DNA of 8,374 nt from an uncultured Ruminococcus sp. (GTDB lineage Bacteria; Bacillota; Clostridia; Oscillospirales; Ruminococcaceae): positions 1 to 8,374 of the forward strand of contig CANQCJ010000087.1 of the NCBI GenBank assembly GCA_947589205.1, read 5' to 3'. The first letter of the stretch is position 1. Each line of letters starts with the position of its first letter. A program made the translations under genes and the position numbers. Shown here in pieces: positions 1 through 5,716 of this stretch. Below the pieces are notes generated by a model. It searched no databases and was not told the origin of the DNA. It saw nothing but the letters and a program-made list of their open reading frames with translations.

Positions 1-38
1 GTGGCGCAAAATACAAGTAAGGCTGGGAGTGTGGGGAC

Positions 39-153
39 TGTGCGCCGCAGGCGCACAACGAGTGCGCGGACAGCCGCAAGCCCCTATTGTCGAAAAGCCC
101 CGAAGGGGGTTTTCGACAGTCTAAGGGGACGCTCCGGTGTGGAGCGCCCCCTT
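39..153. repeat. Cluster of three intergenic palindromes downstream of rpsR
   Basis: Three hairpin-forming palindromes follow each other. The first (39-57) has perfect 8-bp arms TGTGCGCC/GGCGCACA around GCA. The second (88-118) has 9-bp arms TGTCGAAAA/TTTTCGACA enclosing a C-run/G-run inner stem; read on the minus strand its loop contains TTCG. The third (123-153) pairs CGCTCC with GGAGCG around a 5-base loop and continues through one mismatch into AAGGGG/CCCCTT. None is followed by a long T-run, so they are not textbook intrinsic terminators. They lie just past the rpsR stop and could still end that transcript or protect its 3' end. Dense mixed palindromes of this kind look like a dispersed intergenic repeat family, which this single window cannot prove. 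Positions 1-164 contain no gene I can support. Confidence 0.55.
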
Positions 154-164
154 GGGTGAGATAT

Positions 165-401
165 TCAGTCCGCCACATAGGGCAGCAGAGCGAGATGACG
201 CGCTCTTTTAATAGCCGTAGTAAGCTCTCTCTGATGATAAGCGCAGGTACCGGTAACTCTTCTCGGAAGTATCTTTCCTCTTTCGGTCATGCACTTTCTA
301 AGCTTTGCTATATCTTTATAATCGATCTTTTCAGCTCTGTCAACACAGAACATACATACCTTTTTACGACCTCTCTTTAAAGGTCTTGCACTCTTTTCCA
401 T
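165..401 (-). CDS. rpsR: 30S ribosomal protein bS18 (zinc-binding C+ form)
   Basis: Small-subunit ribosomal protein that binds 16S rRNA in the platform as a heterodimer with bS6. The 78-residue product carries the family core: IDYKD at 26-30, then RGKILPRRVTG at 41-51, then a basic helix and the C-terminal ALLPYV. Cysteines 16 and 19 (CMFC), Cys53 and His56 (CAYH) form a likely zinc site, which makes it the C+ version of S18; Bacillus subtilis has a cysteine-poor version. The ATG at 401 is preceded by a strong AAGGAGG (409-415) at a normal distance, and the length matches the family. It is the last gene of rpsF-ssb-rpsR, 34 bp after ssb, so it should be co-transcribed with its partner bS6. 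The gene is followed by palindromes rather than a clear terminator. Confidence 0.97.
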   Translation of the reverse strand: MEKSARPLKRGRKKVCMFCVDRAEKIDYKDIAKLRKCMTERGKILPRRVTGTCAYHQRELTTAIKRARHLALLPYVAD

Positions 402-435
402 TTTTAATCCTCCTTACCGTAAACAAATCAGACGA

Positions 436-948
436 TCAGAAAGGAACGCCGTCGTCGTTGAATACTTCAAAATCGTCAAGCTTCCCTATATCTATAGAAT
501 CATCGGGCTGCTGGAAATTGCTGTTTCCATAGCTTGACGAGCGGTTTTGCTGCTGATAGGAATTATTGCTGTTAGACTGATATGCGTTATTCGACATATA
601 CGCGGGCTGATAAACAGATTCGCCGTTCTGTCTCGGTTCTCCGGTGAAGGAGACCTCGTCAACATAGACCTCGGTCGTATAATGCCTTACTCCATCCTTA
701 TCATAGCTGCCTGTGTGGAGATTTCCCACAATAGCGATCATTCTGCCCTTTGCAAAATAGCGGCCGATAAATTCCGCCTGGTTTCTCCATGCAACGCAGT
801 TTATAAAATCCGCCTGACGCTCCTCGCCCTTGCGGACGAAATTACGGTCAACGGCAACGGTAAATCTTGTTATCGCCACGCCCGTCTGCGTCTGATTGAC
901 GACAGGATCTCTCGTGAGCCTGCCCATAATAACAACTTTATTCAACAT
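436..948 (-). CDS. ssb: Single-stranded DNA-binding protein (SSB)
   Basis: Binds and protects single-stranded DNA in replication, recombination and repair, and recruits partner enzymes through its C-terminal tip. Residues 1-105 are the OB fold, opening with the characteristic LNKVVIMGRLTRDP and including DFINCVAWRNQAE (48-60). Residues about 108-147 are a flexible linker rich in Asn, Gln, Ser and Tyr. The protein ends in DDGVPF, a slight variant of the canonical acidic DDDIPF tip that docks repair and replication proteins. At 170 residues it matches Firmicutes SSBs. The ATG at 948 has an AAAGGA ribosome binding site 9 bases upstream. It sits between rpsF (37 bp upstream) and rpsR (34 bp downstream), the arrangement found for ssbA in Bacillus, so it is presumably expressed from the rpsF promoter. 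Confidence 0.97.
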   Translation of the reverse strand: MLNKVVIMGRLTRDPVVNQTQTGVAITRFTVAVDRNFVRKGEERQADFINCVAWRNQAEFIGRYFAKGRMIAIVGNLHTGSYDKDGVRHYTTEVYVDEVSFTGEPRQNGESVYQPAYMSNNAYQSNSNNSYQQQNRSSSYGNSNFQQPDDSIDIGKLDDFEVFNDDGVPF

Positions 949-985
949 GACACATCGTCCTTTCGGTCAAAAAGCCAACGAACGA

Positions 986-1276
986 TCACTTTACAGTGAT
1001 AAGAAAACGCAGAACGCCGTCTGTAATGCCGAGAACACGCTCAAGCTCGGCAGGGAATGAGGTCTCGGAAGTAAACGTCCAGAGAACATAGTTACCCTCG
1101 GTCTCATAATTGATAGGATAAGCAAGCTTTCTCTTTCCCCACTCGTTGATCTCTACATTAGTCGCGTTAGCCTTGATCATTTCGTCAAATTTCTCGGTAA
1201 GAGCCTTTACGGTCTCTTCGCCGCTCTTTGAGCTGAATACAGCTACGGCTTCATAGGTCTCATTGATCTTCGCCAT
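986..1276 (-). CDS. rpsF: 30S ribosomal protein bS6
   Basis: Small-subunit ribosomal protein that pairs with bS18 on the central domain of 16S rRNA. The 96-residue length matches Firmicutes bS6. The sequence shows the family pattern: an N-terminal NETYEAVAVF strand, a helix, WGKRKLAYPI at 46-55 followed by NYETEGNYVLWTF, and a C-terminal helix and strand ending in DGVLRFLITVK. The ATG at 1276 follows a strong AAGGAGGT (1288-1295 on the plus strand) with an 11-base spacer. It is the first gene of the operon, with a consensus-like promoter at 1385-1413 and a GC-rich structured leader between. In other bacteria the bS6:bS18 dimer binds the rpsF leader to repress the operon; that is a plausible but unproven control here. 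Confidence 0.97.
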   Translation of the reverse strand: MAKINETYEAVAVFSSKSGEETVKALTEKFDEMIKANATNVEINEWGKRKLAYPINYETEGNYVLWTFTSETSFPAELERVLGITDGVLRFLITVK

Positions 1277-1306
1277 TTTAAATGCGCACCTCCTTATGGA
1301 TATTAA

Positions 1307-1374
1307 GCCCGCAGCCGCTCGCCGCAGGCAAGGATATAACGTTTTATCCGCGCCGAAAAAACCGACCGATAAAA
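1307..1374 (-). promoter_or_regulatory. Structured rpsF mRNA leader, candidate S6:S18-binding region
   Basis: Between the predicted transcription start (about 1378) and the rpsF ribosome binding site, the minus-strand RNA can form two hairpins. The 5' one (1342-1374) has 7-bp arms UUUUAUC/GAUAAAA with a partly paired interior. The 3' one (1307-1329) has 9-bp arms GCCUGCGGC/GCUGCGGGC, including two G-U pairs, around GAGCG. The GGAUA part of the first hairpin could instead pair with a downstream UAUCC, giving a mutually exclusive fold. rpsF leaders in several bacterial groups carry a motif bound by the S6:S18 dimer; I recognise the position and structure but cannot confirm the conserved bases by eye. 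Confidence 0.4.
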
Positions 1375-1384
1375 CAGCAAGAAT

Positions 1385-1413
1385 ATTATACCATATTTAA
1401 AAGCGGCAGTCAA
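1385..1413 (-). promoter_or_regulatory. Promoter of the rpsF-ssb-rpsR operon
   Basis: On the minus strand, TTGACT (1408-1413) is followed after exactly 17 bases by TATAAT (1385-1390), with TGG directly before the -10, making an extended -10 element. This is a strong housekeeping sigma-A type promoter, as expected for ribosomal protein genes. It predicts a start near 1378 and a leader of about 100 nt. The -35 box falls inside the hairpin that terminates the upstream operon. Confidence 0.85.
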
Positions 1414-1433
1414 GCCTTTTTAAAAGCTGCCGC
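1399..1433 (-). terminator. Intrinsic terminator of the GGDEF-RING operon
   Basis: About 24 bases past the stop codon of the RING-finger gene, the minus strand can form GCGGCAG/CTGCCGC (plus-strand arms 1427-1433 and 1403-1409) with a 17-base loop that can pair further internally, followed by TTTT (1399-1402). The T-run is short, so the terminator may be leaky. The structure overlaps the -35 box of the rpsF promoter. Confidence 0.5.
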
Positions 1434-1456
1434 CGCAAAAAATTGTAAATTTTTTA

Positions 1457-2497
1457 TTAACCACTTGTAAATTTAGCTCCGAGGATAAACCAGAACACAA
1501 GCGTGAGCATCATAGAAGCGGTCGCCGCAACAATGACCCTCGCCCAAGATGTGCCGCCGCTCATACGGATACGCTGCCTTATCTCGTCCTCATCGAGCGT
1601 TTCATCGGCGCGTATCTTTAAAATGCTTGCTCTTGCAAGCTGATAATACCGATAATTGGCAAAAAGTCCGGCGATTATGCTCAGTATCGAATTGGCAAAC
1701 GAGCATATGCTTACAACGTTCATAAACGTGCGCGAGCTAAGGTCGATACCGGTATTGAAAAGCACCATACCTAAGTCTCCGGACTGACCGAAATAGATAA
1801 GCTGAGGGATAGAGAGCAGGAATGCGCAAAGCATGAAAAATATTCCCTCTTTTGTCATTTTTCTGTAGAAAAAGTATAATTCCGGGAATAGAAGCGCGGG
1901 TATATTTATCGAAGTTTTCATTCGCATTTTGGCAAATTTTATAAAGCTTCCGACTATGGAAACAGATCTTCTTCCCGCAAATTCCAGCAGATCGCCCAGC
2001 CTTATTCCGTCGATGTCCGATTCCTCCGTAAGCTTTATCTGCCTTACGGTCATTCCCGCGCCGAAGCCGTTCGGTCCTGCCTGAGAATTAGGCATATCAT
2101 AATTGTTAAAAGCATTTGTTCCGCCGTTTGCGGCATTGCTGAACGAGTCGTTCGCGTGCGGAGGCGCGTACATATTGTTAAAGGGCGCGGATTCGCCGTT
2201 AGGCTGCATCAGCGGCATTCCGCATTCCGAGCAGAAAAGCTGACCCTCCTCCGCCTGCGCGCCGCAGCGCGGACACCTGTGCGGAATATCCTCGGTCTGC
2301 TCGCTCTCGGCGTTTTCATATACCGGCTGCCACGAAAAACCGCGCTCGTGAAGCTCGGTGTTCACGCAGCGTCCCTCTTTGTTCCAACAATCCCTATGAT
2401 AAGGCGTGCCGCATTCGGGACAAACTACTATATCGTCTCCCTCGGCAAAAACCTCGGAGCATACTATGCATTTTGTATCAACATATCTGTTCGTCAT
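1457..2497 (-). CDS. Membrane protein with prokaryotic RING-like finger, zinc ribbon and DUF2628-like region
   Basis: No specific function is known to me. Using the ATG at 2497 (346 residues), residues 10-44 form a treble-clef finger with C10, C13, C26, C29, H34, C37 and C44, closely resembling the Prok-RING_1 family. Residues 75-92 are a zinc ribbon (CPRC...CSEC). A low-complexity Asn/Gly/Pro-rich linker spans about 97-148. The membrane part begins with a motif like the DUF2628 family (PALLFPELYFFYRKM, 200-214), followed by three predicted helices at about 217-236, 258-282 and 321-343, so the fingers probably face the cytoplasm. A TTG at 2548 would overlap the GGDEF stop (TTGA) and add 17 residues, but the only GGAG there abuts the TTG. 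The ATG has GGAAGG about 15 bases upstream and places the finger near the N-terminus, as usual for the family. The gene is co-directional with and almost touching the GGDEF gene. Roles suggested for such fingers (protein binding, ubiquitin-like systems) are not evidenced here. Confidence 0.85.
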   Translation of the reverse strand: MTNRYVDTKCIVCSEVFAEGDDIVVCPECGTPYHRDCWNKEGRCVNTELHERGFSWQPVYENAESEQTEDIPHRCPRCGAQAEEGQLFCSECGMPLMQPNGESAPFNNMYAPPHANDSFSNAANGGTNAFNNYDMPNSQAGPNGFGAGMTVRQIKLTEESDIDGIRLGDLLEFAGRRSVSIVGSFIKFAKMRMKTSINIPALLFPELYFFYRKMTKEGIFFMLCAFLLSIPQLIYFGQSGDLGMVLFNTGIDLSSRTFMNVVSICSFANSILSIIAGLFANYRYYQLARASILKIRADETLDEDEIRQRIRMSGGTSWARVIVAATASMMLTLVFWFILGAKFTSG

Positions 2498-2544
2498 ATT
2501 ATCAGCATCTTTCCTTCCTGTATAGTCTCCTTTTTTATCCTCGG

Positions 2545-3621
2545 TCAACTCCGGTCGGCGCAGACGACTCTGTTCCTGCCGTCGGCTTTTCCTTTATAAA
2601 GCCGCTTGTCGGCAAGCTTCACCGTCTGCTCGCTCGGAGAACCCTTAGGCGCATAGGCAACGCCCGCCGTTACGGTGACGGTGAAATTTTCCGAGTTCCA
2701 TTCAAATTTATTCGCGGCTATTTCGGAACGTATCCTTTCGGCAATATCCGCCGCCGGCGCAAGCTCCGTTCCGTTCAGCAGTATCAATATCTCTTCGCCG
2801 CCCCAACGGCATATGCAGGCTTCGGTCGGGCAAATGTCGATCAGCTTTTTGGAAATCTCCGTAAGCACCATGTCTCCTGCGGCGTGTCCGTAGGTATCGT
2901 TTACCTTTTTAAAATAATCTATATCGAGCAGCGCAACGCTGTAGCCCTTGTCGCTCAGCTCCGCTATTTTAAACGGTTCGCTCATCGCGCGGCGGTTGAA
3001 AAGCCCGGTCAGCGAGTCGGTCGAAGCCGCCTTTTGAAGGTTGGCGTTCTGCTCTGCAAGCGTTTTGTTAAGCTTTAAGTTTTCATTTCTGAAATTGTTG
3101 GTGACAAAAATAATTACGATAAAGCTCATAAAGCTGTTAAAAGCATACCACCCTGACGGATCGAGGGAAATTTTTCCGCTGAAATTAAACCCGAGATCGA
3201 CGCATATCAGCCTTAACACAAGAAACGCTATAAGTATCATTATCGAGATAAGATGCATGAGATATTTGTTTTTTATCGTCAGCATATACGGCACGGGCAG
3301 CATACAGATAAGAAACATCTGAAATCCGTAATCCCAGCCGACAAAAAGCGTTGCAAGCACGGCGTGAATGGTAATTTCTATCAGCGCGAGCTGCATGAAA
3401 TCGGTTATATTTTTGCCCTTAAGGATATGTATTATGCCGGCCGCGTAGATCGAAACGCTGAAAATGTTCACAGCCGCCATTATATAGACGCTTTCTCTGA
3501 AAAACATTATAAGATACATCAGATGTATCACCATAGCGAACGCGCTTACTGCCGAATAAAATCTCACCGGATCGGCTGCGCCGGCTTTGAATTTTTCGAT
3601 TACAGATAAACCGTTTTTCAT
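2545..3621 (-). CDS. Membrane-anchored diguanylate cyclase (GGDEF domain)
   Basis: Predicted to make the second messenger cyclic di-GMP from two GTP at the inner face of the membrane. Residues about 22-177 contain six hydrophobic segments (roughly 23-43, 45-67, 76-100, 101-114, 120-141, 158-177), a putative sensory membrane module with no recognised name. A short linker helix (179-199) leads to a GGDEF domain: DSLTGLFNRR at 202-211, the metal-binding DID at 233-235 in DIDYFKKVNDTYGH, the active-site loop GGEEI at 274-278 (the usual final Phe is Ile), and the C-terminal ADKRLYKGKADGRNR. Catalytic residues look intact. No RxxD precedes the active-site loop, so product inhibition through the usual I-site is unlikely. 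The ATG at 3621 has AAGGGGG 9 bases upstream. The zinc-finger membrane gene follows within 50 bp, suggesting one transcript. No phosphodiesterase or c-di-GMP receptor is in the window. Confidence 0.93.
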   Translation of the reverse strand: MKNGLSVIEKFKAGAADPVRFYSAVSAFAMVIHLMYLIMFFRESVYIMAAVNIFSVSIYAAGIIHILKGKNITDFMQLALIEITIHAVLATLFVGWDYGFQMFLICMLPVPYMLTIKNKYLMHLISIMILIAFLVLRLICVDLGFNFSGKISLDPSGWYAFNSFMSFIVIIFVTNNFRNENLKLNKTLAEQNANLQKAASTDSLTGLFNRRAMSEPFKIAELSDKGYSVALLDIDYFKKVNDTYGHAAGDMVLTEISKKLIDICPTEACICRWGGEEILILLNGTELAPAADIAERIRSEIAANKFEWNSENFTVTVTAGVAYAPKGSPSEQTVKLADKRLYKGKADGRNRVVCADRS

Positions 3622-3658
3622 ACGCCGCCGCCCCCTTCTTAAATATACCCGATATTAT

Positions 3659-3687
3659 ATTATAACACAAGCAGGAATATTTTTCAA
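3659..3687 (-). promoter_or_regulatory. Promoter of the GGDEF-RING operon
   Basis: On the minus strand, TTGAAA (3682-3687) and TATAAT (3659-3664) are separated by 17 bases, and TGT precedes the -10 to give an extended -10 element. The predicted start near 3652 gives a leader of about 30 nt ending in the AAGGGGG ribosome binding site. This is a strong sigma-A match; no obvious operator lies in it. Confidence 0.78.
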
Positions 3688-3790
3688 GCCCTAAATCAAA
3701 AAACTTAGTGAAAACTTGACGAAAAATCCTGAAATTATGAACAAATTTTTAAATAAACCTCCTCAAACGGCTTTGTTCGCGGTTTTGCTA

Positions 3791-3819
3791 TTGACATATC
3801 CGCTCGGATATTGTATAAT
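3791..3819 (+). promoter_or_regulatory. Consensus promoter with a dyad in its spacer
   Basis: TTGACA (3791-3796) and TATAAT (3814-3819) are both perfect consensus hexamers, 17 bases apart. The spacer is filled by a perfect palindrome, ATATCCG-CT-CGGATAT (3796-3811), overlapping the last base of the -35 box and ending two bases before the -10. A dyad there is a typical place for a repressor that excludes RNA polymerase, or for a MerR-type activator, although those normally use 19-20 bp spacers. It drives the acidic-tailed surface protein starting at 3880. Confidence 0.85.
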
Positions 3820-3879
3820 AAAAGGGTAAGCGTTCTGACATGAATAAGGTCGATTTTATAATAAAAGGATTGATGAAGT

Positions 3880-5274
3880 ATGAAGAAACGGCTGCTCGCG
3901 GTGTGCCTGAGCGTTCTGCTCTCTGCCGCTAATGCGGTCTATGCCTCGGCTGACTACGATTATAATTATGACGGATATACCGACTACAGCTATGACTATA
4001 ACGCCGACGACACTTATGCCGATTACGGTTACTATGACGATACGCAGCAGTACGGCTATGCCGGATACGATACAAGCTCGGAGGAAGCATCGTCTATAGA
4101 CCCGACGGAAAACTATCCGACGCAGGTGAGACTCGACGCTACTCCGATAGTTGACAACGCTTTCAGCGCGCAGCTTAAAATAGATTCGCGCTCGCTTGTG
4201 ACCTCCGCCGATCTTACCATAACATATGACGCTAAGACTTTAAAGCTCACAAAGTCCTCTACCGGCGTTACTCCCGAGGGCGTTACATCTGCCGCAGCCG
4301 AGACCGAACCGGGCGTTATACAGTTTCAGTATGCAAACCCCGCGGGTTCTGACGGAAAAAGCGCGTATCTTACGCTCGATTTTGAAGTAACGGATCTGTC
4401 CGAACGCACAACGCTTCTTTATATCAACATAAATTCTCTTATGGACAACACCAACACGGAAATGACGGCTACCTCCGACGGAACGATAATCCGCATAATG
4501 GATTCGGTCGAGGTCGACCCCTCCGCCGATGAGTCGATGTATTCGGAATTAAAGCTGCCGCTTATCGGCTCTCCGATAACCTTTGAACAGCTCGGACTGA
4601 CCGATGTCGCTTCTATAAGCATCGAGGATCAGGATATAGCCTCCGCAGATTCCGCTTCGATAACTCCGCTTACTCCCGGACTTACCAACATGGTAATCAG
4701 TTACAACAGCGGAGCTAAAAAATATTTCCGTCTGGTAGTTTCCGACCCGTATGCAAATAAATCTGCGGCGGAAAACAACTCCTCTGCGGCGCAGCCTTCT
4801 GTCAGCGCCGTTCCGCAGATAACCGTCAAGGAGACCGACAACAGTCTTAAAATACGAAACATCGTTATATATTTTCTCGTGCTCGCCGCGATCGCCGCAA
4901 TATTTATAGAATTTTTCGTTATCGTCGGCAACCCGTATGCAAAGACCGCCGAGGCGATAAGAAGAAAGAGAGCACGCGAGGAAGCGGAGTTTGACGAGGA
5001 ATACGACACTATCCCCGAAAGCGATTTTGAACAGGATGATGACGAATACGAGGACGAAGAGTACTCCGATGAGGGAAACGATCCCGAAGAAGCCGATATG
5101 CAGGAGGAAGAAGAGGGCTTCGAGGTCGTTGTCGAAGCCGACAGCGATGAAGCCGACGGCGAATGGAGCGAGGAGCTCGGCGAGGACGACGACGGCTCGA
5201 TAGACGAATTCTACAGACGCCTTGACAGCGGTCTCGACCCGGATATGGACGCCGACGAGCTTGACAGCTTCTGA
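3880..5274 (+). CDS. Secreted, membrane-anchored protein with cohesin-like domain and acidic cytoplasmic tail
   Basis: Function unknown. Residues 1-24 are a signal peptide (KKR, hydrophobic core, ASA cleavage site at 22-24). Residues 25-63 are a low-complexity stretch with 14 tyrosines, mostly alternating with Asp, Gly or Asn. Residues about 80-206 resemble the beta-sandwich of the cohesin/carbohydrate-binding superfamily: LTITYDAKTLKL at 112-123 and SAYLTLDFEV at 161-170 match the pattern of cohesin strands. A second, probably beta-rich part follows to about 288, then a Ser/Ala-rich stalk. One transmembrane helix spans about 327-350; RRKRAR at 361-366 marks the cytoplasmic side. The 98-residue tail is very acidic: about half of the residues after 371 are Asp or Glu. 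The ATG at 3880 has AAAGGA about 10 bases upstream. The gene stands alone between its own promoter and a strong terminator. The cohesin assignment is tentative: no dockerin is visible, and adhesion, scaffolding or sensing are all possible. Confidence 0.88.
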   Translation: MKKRLLAVCLSVLLSAANAVYASADYDYNYDGYTDYSYDYNADDTYADYGYYDDTQQYGYAGYDTSSEEASSIDPTENYPTQVRLDATPIVDNAFSAQLKIDSRSLVTSADLTITYDAKTLKLTKSSTGVTPEGVTSAAAETEPGVIQFQYANPAGSDGKSAYLTLDFEVTDLSERTTLLYININSLMDNTNTEMTATSDGTIIRIMDSVEVDPSADESMYSELKLPLIGSPITFEQLGLTDVASISIEDQDIASADSASITPLTPGLTNMVISYNSGAKKYFRLVVSDPYANKSAAENNSSAAQPSVSAVPQITVKETDNSLKIRNIVIYFLVLAAIAAIFIEFFVIVGNPYAKTAEAIRRKRAREEAEFDEEYDTIPESDFEQDDDEYEDEEYSDEGNDPEEADMQEEEEGFEVVVEADSDEADGEWSEELGEDDDGSIDEFYRRLDSGLDPDMDADELDSF

Positions 5275-5283
5275 AAATATCAA

Positions 5284-5320
5284 AAGCTTCCGATGCAAAA
5301 AACGGAAGCTTTTTTGTTTG
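5284..5320. terminator. Bidirectional intrinsic terminator
   Basis: A perfect 11-bp stem, AAAAGCTTCCG/CGGAAGCTTTT, with a 10-base loop lies just after the stop codon at 5274. It is followed on the plus strand by further Ts, ending the upstream surface-protein gene. Read on the minus strand, the same stem ends in TTTT and lies just past the truncated flotillin gene, so it should serve both converging genes. Confidence 0.88.
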
Positions 5321-5325
5321 GTTTT

Positions 5326-5568
5326 TTACGCTGTCGGAACGCTCGTGGCGGTCTTTACGTCTGCCGAGATAAGCTTTAAGCTGAGCTTGTCGAGACGCTC
5401 GAGAAACGGCACCTTTACGCCCGCTTTTCCTATAAGTATACGCTTCTTTAGACCCGAAATTATGTACGCTTCATCAGGCGGGGCTTTGCAGCAGCCGGTG
5501 ACGATTATTATTATCAGCAATACGATACCTGCGGCAATGCCGATAACGCCCAAATGCTCTTTTAACAT
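5326..5568 (-). pseudogene. Truncated flotillin/SPFH-family protein (N-terminal fragment)
   Basis: The 80 codons match the start of flotillin-like membrane-scaffold proteins: a membrane segment at about 8-25, then GCCKAPPDEAYIISGL (25-40), a basic stretch, VPFLERLDKLSLKL (53-66) and VKTATSVPT (71-79). In intact flotillins this leads into the rest of the SPFH domain and a long coiled-coil repeat, for a total near 500 residues. Here a TAA stop comes right after SVPTA, and only about 50 bp of terminator DNA separate it from the converging gene, so the rest is absent, not frameshifted. Translation signals are good: AAGGAG sits 8 bases before the ATG at 5568 and a promoter lies upstream. It is most likely a deletion remnant. 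A functional short membrane peptide remains possible. Confidence 0.65.
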
Positions 5569-5595
5569 AGTTATCTCTCCTTGAATTTTTTATTC

Positions 5596-5623
5596 ATTAA
5601 ACATACCGAAAAAATTTTGTCAA
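5596..5623 (-). promoter_or_regulatory. Putative promoter of the truncated flotillin gene
   Basis: On the minus strand a perfect TTGACA (5618-5623) is followed after 16 bases by TTTAAT (5596-5601), five of six matches to the -10 consensus. It gives a short leader containing the AAGGAG site. A dyad at 5631-5649 lies immediately upstream. Confidence 0.6.
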
Positions 5624-5630
5624 TAAATCG

Positions 5631-5666
5631 TGAACCGATGAACGGTTCATTAGGTCTGTTACAGAC
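5631..5666. promoter_or_regulatory. Two adjacent dyads, possible regulator-binding sites
   Basis: TGAACCG-ATGAA-CGGTTCA (5631-5649) has perfect 7-bp arms, and GTCTGT-T-ACAGAC (5654-5666) has perfect 6-bp arms. They lie side by side just upstream of the -35 box of the flotillin remnant, in the region shared with the divergent lipoprotein gene. No T-run follows either, so DNA-binding operators are likelier than terminators. No particular regulator can be named. Confidence 0.4.
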
Positions 5667-5716
5667 AGTCGGAGAAACCTCTGATCATGTAATTTTTGTG
5701 TACGAATTATTTTTAA

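Noticed and set aside
1..159. Open frame on the plus strand from the left edge to a TGA at 157-159
   Set aside because: It runs through three palindromes, is basic and low in complexity, shows no recognised domain, and 53 open codons in GC-rich DNA are unremarkable. It could be the tail of a gene from outside, but nothing supports that.
547..999. Plus-strand open frame opposite ssb
   Set aside because: It lies antisense to a clear ssb gene, lacks a good ribosome binding site and resembles no family.
2473..3078. Long plus-strand open frame opposite the GGDEF gene
   Set aside because: A shadow of the real minus-strand coding sequence; basic, low-complexity translation with no domain.
1457..3621. 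A nucleotide-signalling defence system (GGDEF-like synthase plus effector)
   Set aside because: The cyclase is a standard c-di-GMP GGDEF enzyme with a membrane sensor, not a CD-NTase, and the neighbour has no nuclease, protease or pore-forming toxin signature.
3717..3745. TTGACG as a further rightward -35 box in the divergent region
   Set aside because: No acceptable -10 lies 16-18 bases downstream, and a consensus promoter is present closer to the gene.
3880..5274. Cellulosome scaffoldin, suggested by the cohesin-like domain
   Set aside because: Only one weak cohesin-like region, no dockerin, no carbohydrate-active enzyme nearby, and a transmembrane helix with an acidic cytoplasmic tail that scaffoldins lack.
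4549..5298. Minus-strand open frame opposite the acidic-tailed surface protein
   Set aside because: The repetitive Asp/Glu codons of the real gene keep the reverse frame open; it also runs across the terminator.
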